Positions 60,675 to 64,000 of a stretch of 64,000 nucleotides of DNA are shown in pieces. The notes under the pieces were generated by a model. It was not told the DNA's origin. It worked only from the letters and a program-made list of their open reading frames with translations, and ran no database searches. The stretch spans positions 401,900-465,899 of the forward strand of contig NZ_FOKE01000006.1 in assembly GCF_900112065.1 (NCBI RefSeq). The letters are read 5' to 3'. The position numbers and the translations under genes were made by a program. Numbering within the stretch: the first letter of the stretch is position 1; every line of letters begins with the position of its first letter. Source of the stretch: Cohnella sp. OV330. Lineage in GTDB: Bacteria; Bacillota; Bacilli; Paenibacillales; Paenibacillaceae.

Positions 60675-61547
60675 ATGAGCAAGGTTGTTTTGGTAACGGA
60701 CAGCACGTCGGACATCCCGCTGGCGACGCGGGAGCGGCTGGGCATCGAGATGGTGCCGCTGCGCGTCGTCTTCGGCGAAGAGAGCTACCTGGACAACGTG
60801 ACGCTTTCGCCCGCCCAATTTTACGAAAAGCTGAAAGGTTCAAGCGCGCTGCCTACGACCTCGCAGCCCTCGCCGGCCCAGTTTCTCGAGGTGTACGAGC
60901 GGCTGCTCGCCGAGGGCAACGCGGTCGTGTCGGTCCACCTTTCCTCGGCGATGAGCGGCACCTATCAGTCGGCCACGATCGCGAGGTCGATGCTGGACGA
61001 CGACAGCAAGGTCACCGTCATCGACTCGAGGTCGGCCTCTTACGGATACGGCGCGCTGGTCGTATCCGCCGCCGAGATGGCGGCGCGGGGCGCGTCCCGG
61101 GAGGAGGTCGCCGCGGAGGTACTGCGGCTGCGCAAGGAGATGAAGCTGTATTTCCTCGTGAATACGCTCGAGTATTTGCAAAAGGGCGGCCGGATCGGCA
61201 AGGCGGCCGCGATTTTCGGCACGCTGCTTAACATTAAGCCGATCTTGACCATAGGCGACGACGGCGTTATTTTCCCGATCGACAAGGTCAGGGGACAGAA
61301 GCGCGCCGTCGCGCGGATCGTCGAGCTGCTGGAGTCCGACTTCGGGCCGGGCGCGGCGATCGATCTCGCGGTCGTCGATACGCCGGGCGACGTGGAGGCC
61401 GCGGACGATCTCGTCGCGGTGCTTCGGACACGATTCAACGTCGCGGGGTTCCACCGCTCGGAGATCGGATCGGTGATCGGCACGCATGCCGGTCCCGGCA
61501 CCGCAGGCTTGTTTGTATTCCCCGCCGGCTCGGGCCATATCGTCTAA
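60675..61547 (+). CDS. DegV-family fatty-acid-binding protein (FakB type)
   Basis: 290 residues. TDSTSDIPLATRERLG at the start, LPTTSQPSPAQF, SSAMSGTYQSA, and LEYLQKGGRIGKAAAIFG are DegV blocks that line the fatty acid site. The protein would hold a fatty acid for phosphorylation by FakA, 18 bp upstream. GGGAGGTGG precedes the ATG at 60675. In B. subtilis the serine dehydratase genes sdaAB-sdaAA occupy this place. Confidence 0.92.
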   Translation: MSKVVLVTDSTSDIPLATRERLGIEMVPLRVVFGEESYLDNVTLSPAQFYEKLKGSSALPTTSQPSPAQFLEVYERLLAEGNAVVSVHLSSAMSGTYQSATIARSMLDDDSKVTVIDSRSASYGYGALVVSAAEMAARGASREEVAAEVLRLRKEMKLYFLVNTLEYLQKGGRIGKAAAIFGTLLNIKPILTIGDDGVIFPIDKVRGQKRAVARIVELLESDFGPGAAIDLAVVDTPGDVEAADDLVAVLRTRFNVAGFHRSEIGSVIGTHAGPGTAGLFVFPAGSGHIV

Positions 61548-61589
61548 GGACGATCGCCCGGACGGCGGCGCGATTCGGAGTTGATGAGG

Positions 61590-63659
61590 ATGGCCGATCG
61601 ATCGGCAGAAGAGACGGATCTGTTCGCCATACCGGTCACGAAGATCAAAGGCGTGAGCGCCCCCAAGGCGGGGGAGCTTCACGCCTTGGGTGTTTCTACG
61701 GTCGGCGAGCTGATCGAATATTATCCGTTCCGCTACGAGGACTATCGGCTGCGGCCGCTCCACGAGGTGAAGGACGGGGAGAAGATCACCGTGCAAGGGA
61801 GAATCGAGACGCCGCCGTCGCTGCAGCGGTTCGGAGGCAAGTCGCGTCTGCTCTGCCGGGTGACGGTGGAGGGATTGCTGCTGACGGCCGTCTGGTTCAA
61901 CCGCGCGTTCCTGAAGGATCAGATGGAGGTCGGGCGGGATATCGTCCTGACGGGAAAATGGGATCAGCGGCGACGTCAGCTCACGGTGTCGGAGTCGGAG
62001 TTCCCGGACAAAGGCGCCGGCCGCACGGGGACGCTGCAACCCGTTTATTCGATCGGGGGCAGCCTGACGCAGGTCTGGATAAGGCAGCGCATCGAACTGG
62101 CGCTGGCGCATTACGGGGCGATGATCCCGGAGCTGCTGCCGCCGGAGCTGCTGGATAGGCACGGCCTCATGCCCCGGCGGGAGGCGATTCATCGGATCCA
62201 CCGGCCGGAAAATACGCACGAGGGCCAGGAAGCCCGGCGGCGCATGGTGTACGAGGAGCTGTTTCTGTTCGAGCTGCGGCTGCAAGCCTACCGCGCGATG
62301 AACCGCAAGGCGCCCGACGGCATCGCGCACAAGATCAGCAGCGACGATATTCGCGCGTTCGCGGCGAATTTGCCTTTCGAGTTGACCGAGGCGCAAAAGA
62401 ACGTCGTCAACGAGATCACGCGCGATATGAAGCGGCCGTATGCGATGAACCGGCTGCTGCAGGGCGACGTCGGATCCGGCAAGACGGTCGTGGCCGCGAT
62501 GGCGCTGTACGCGACGGTCAAGGACGGCTGCCAGGGCGCGCTTATGGTGCCGACGGAGATTTTGGCGGAGCAGCATGCCAAGTCGTTGGGAAAACTGTTC
62601 GAGCCCTATGGCATTCAAGTCGCGCTGCTCACCGGGAGCCGCGGGGCCCGGGAGCGTCGGGACCTTTTGGCTTCGCTGCAGATGGGGCTCATCGACATCG
62701 TGATCGGCACGCATGCGCTCATCCAGGAGGACGTCTTTTTCCGGCGGCTCGGGCTCGTGGTGACGGACGAGCAGCACCGCTTCGGCGTCAACCAGCGCAG
62801 CATCCTGCGGCGCAAAGGGCTGAATCCCGACGTGCTCATGATGACGGCGACCCCGATCCCGCGCACGCTCGCCATCACGGTGTTCGGCGATATGGACGTG
62901 TCGACGATCGGAGAGCGGCCCAAGGGGCGCAAGCCGATCCTGACGTACTGGGTCAAGCACGACAAGATGGACCGCGTGCTCGGCTTCATTCGCCGGGAGG
63001 CGGAGCTCGGGCGGCAGACGTTTTTCATCTGCCCGCTCATCGAAGAATCGGAAAAGCTGGACGTGCAAAACGCGATCGACCTGCACATGCAGCTGCGGCA
63101 GGCGATGCCCGAGCTCGAGATCGGGCTGCTGCACGGGCGGATGACGTCGGCGGAGAAGGACGAGGCGATGGGACGGTTCGCGGCGGGCGAGTCGACGGTG
63201 CTCGTCTCGACGACGGTCGTCGAGGTCGGCGTCGACGTGCCGAACGCCACGCTCATGATCGTCATGGACGCGGACCGCTTCGGACTTTCGCAGCTGCATC
63301 AGCTGCGGGGCCGGGTCGGGCGAAGCGACCATCAGTCGTACTGCGTCCTCATCGCCGATCCGAAGTCCGAGAACGGGCTCGAGCGGATGCAGGCGATGAC
63401 CGATACGGACGACGGATTCGAGATCGCGCGGCGCGATCTCGAGCTGCGGGGGCCCGGCGAGTTTTTCGGGACGAAGCAGAGCGGGGTGCCGGAGTTCAGG
63501 CTCGCGAACCTGATGAACGACTTCGAGACGCTCGAGCAGGCGCGCGACGACGCGGCCGCGCTCACGGCGGAGCCGGCGTTTTGGACGGCGCAGGCTTACG
63601 CGGGACTACGCGAATACTTGCGGCGCGAGGCGCCGGATTACAGCGAGCCGTTGGATTAG
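61590..63659 (+). CDS. recG: ATP-dependent DNA helicase RecG
   Basis: 689 residues. The N-terminal wedge (OB) domain is followed by helicase motifs GDVGSGKTVVAAMA, DEQHRFG, TATPIPRT, and the late RGRVGRSDHQS with the TRG region near the end (GPGEFFGTKQSG). RecG remodels stalled replication forks and Holliday junctions. The start region reads TTG-ATG-AGG-ATG; GGAG at 61577-61580 best fits the ATG at 61590, with 61581 and 61584 as alternatives. It is the last gene of the conserved cluster before an IS element. Confidence 0.96.
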   Translation: MADRSAEETDLFAIPVTKIKGVSAPKAGELHALGVSTVGELIEYYPFRYEDYRLRPLHEVKDGEKITVQGRIETPPSLQRFGGKSRLLCRVTVEGLLLTAVWFNRAFLKDQMEVGRDIVLTGKWDQRRRQLTVSESEFPDKGAGRTGTLQPVYSIGGSLTQVWIRQRIELALAHYGAMIPELLPPELLDRHGLMPRREAIHRIHRPENTHEGQEARRRMVYEELFLFELRLQAYRAMNRKAPDGIAHKISSDDIRAFAANLPFELTEAQKNVVNEITRDMKRPYAMNRLLQGDVGSGKTVVAAMALYATVKDGCQGALMVPTEILAEQHAKSLGKLFEPYGIQVALLTGSRGARERRDLLASLQMGLIDIVIGTHALIQEDVFFRRLGLVVTDEQHRFGVNQRSILRRKGLNPDVLMMTATPIPRTLAITVFGDMDVSTIGERPKGRKPILTYWVKHDKMDRVLGFIRREAELGRQTFFICPLIEESEKLDVQNAIDLHMQLRQAMPELEIGLLHGRMTSAEKDEAMGRFAAGESTVLVSTTVVEVGVDVPNATLMIVMDADRFGLSQLHQLRGRVGRSDHQSYCVLIADPKSENGLERMQAMTDTDDGFEIARRDLELRGPGEFFGTKQSGVPEFRLANLMNDFETLEQARDDAAALTAEPAFWTAQAYAGLREYLRREAPDYSEPLD

Positions 63660-63691
63660 GCTCGTCTTTGCGGGGCGATTTTCGTATTATC

Positions 63692-63724
63692 AGGTCAGCC
63701 AGAATTTCTGGTTGGCCTTTTTAC
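63692..63724 (+). terminator. Terminator after recG
   Basis: A 13-bp stem with two G-T or mismatched positions (63692-63704 with 63706-63718) is followed by TTTTT. Confidence 0.85.
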
Positions 63725-63750
63725 ATGGCCGGTTTAAGATGGCGGTAGCC

Positions 63751-63897
63751 GGGAGAACGAGGGCGTTTTTGGGGAGTTTTACCCCGTCGCAAAAACTGTT
63801 CTCCCACTACCCCCAATGACCATGTTTGAGCTGGTTGAGGCATTTGGACCTCGCATCACAAGCGAAGCTGTGGGATTGGAACCATCGTGGGAATGCC
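63751..63897 (+). ncRNA. Candidate bridge RNA of the IS110 element
   Basis: First stem-loop: GGGAGAAC (63751-63758) pairs perfectly with GTTCTCCC (63798-63805). Inside it, GTTTTT (63765-63770) pairs with AAAAAC (63791-63796) and GGGG with CCCC (63771-63774 with 63782-63785), leaving internal loops at 63759-63764 and 63786-63790. Second stem-loop: GGCATT (63839-63844) pairs with AATGCC (63892-63897), with a smaller TCGC/GCGA stem inside. Two looped stem-loops upstream of the transposase match the general form of the IS621-type bridge RNA. Ends and loop roles are inferred. Confidence 0.55.
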
Positions 63898-63922
63898 GGC
63901 TACGATTGTAGGAGGAGATGAC

Positions 63923-64000
63923 ATGAGACCGGTTGTCGGAGTGGATGTGGCGAAAGGGACAAGCATGCTCCAAGCGTTTACGGATCGGAACAAGCCGTAC
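63923..64000 (+). CDS. IS110-family transposase, N-terminal 26 codons (3' end outside window)
   Basis: The product starts MRPVVGVDVAKGTSMLQAF. VVGVDVAKGT carries the first Asp of the RuvC-like DEDD domain of IS110 recombinases. AGGAGGAG precedes the ATG. These enzymes insert a circular form of the element with the help of an element-encoded RNA. Whether the rest of the gene is intact cannot be seen. Confidence 0.85.
   Translation, partial: MRPVVGVDVAKGTSMLQAFTDRNKPY

Larger units (their letters stand above)
63725..64000 (+). mobile_element. IS110-family element, left part (cut by window end)
   Basis: The transposase start at 63923 and about 200 nt of non-coding DNA before it have the layout of an IS110-group left end. 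The exact boundary is not visible: this family has no inverted repeats to mark it, and the right end lies outside the window. The left limit here is set at the end of the recG terminator. Confidence 0.75.

Overview
This is a GC-rich chromosomal window from an endospore-forming member of the Bacillota, most likely Paenibacillaceae (Cohnella- or Paenibacillus-like). Support: an intact spoVM; the Bacillus-type ylo cluster (rqcH, Ca ATPase, remA-gmk-rpoZ-coaBC-priA-def-fmt-rsmB-rlmN-prpC-prkC-rsgA-rpe-spoVM-rpmB-yloU-fakA-recG); many TTG starts behind strong AGGAGG-type sites; an S-layer-anchored glycosidase; and paired YesM/YesN and LplA/LplB/YtcP-type systems. The assignment rests on gene content and order, not on a database search.

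Region 1 (1-14.4 kb) is a glycan-use locus. It holds the 3' end of a GH95 alpha-L-fucosidase, a membrane-bound AraC regulator, a degenerate nested inverted repeat with a possible cre site, two ABC permeases, a binding lipoprotein, a divergent GH95-like hydrolase and a 1,563-residue secreted GH27 enzyme with repeated modules and SLH anchors.

Region 2 (14.4-29.8 kb) is a second glycan locus: YesN/YesM two-component system, two permeases, binding lipoprotein, GH101-like enzyme, GH110-like alpha-1,3-galactosidase, a GntR/FCD regulator, an SDR dehydrogenase, an enolase-superfamily acid-sugar dehydratase and a GH29 alpha-L-fucosidase. Neither importer has its own ATPase. Together the two loci look suited to fucosylated, alpha-galactosylated O-glycan-like substrates, with uptake of oligosaccharides and oxidative breakdown of a released sugar. 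A 12-bp motif shared by the gntR and SDR promoters is a good candidate operator.

Region 3 (29.8-34.3 kb) has an OmpR/histidine kinase pair on the minus strand, divergent from an M23 metallopeptidase lipoprotein and an alpha/beta hydrolase. A double inverted repeat lies between them.

Region 4 (34.3-63.7 kb) is the conserved housekeeping cluster: ribosome rescue (rqcH), Ca transport, lysine/cell-wall and methionine metabolism (dapF, yitJ), nucleotide and CoA synthesis, replication restart, N-terminal formylation and deformylation, rRNA methylation, Hanks-type kinase and phosphatase signalling, ribosome assembly, fatty acid kinase and recG. Compared with B. subtilis as recalled, yicC and thiN are missing, dapF and yitJ are present, and a DegV/FakB gene stands where sdaAB-sdaAA would be. 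A 51-bp tandem repeat lies between fmt and rsmB.

Region 5 (63.7-64 kb) is the left end of an IS110-family element. It has about 200 nt of non-coding DNA that folds into nested stems before the transposase start, where bridge RNAs are encoded in this family. The window ends inside the transposase gene.
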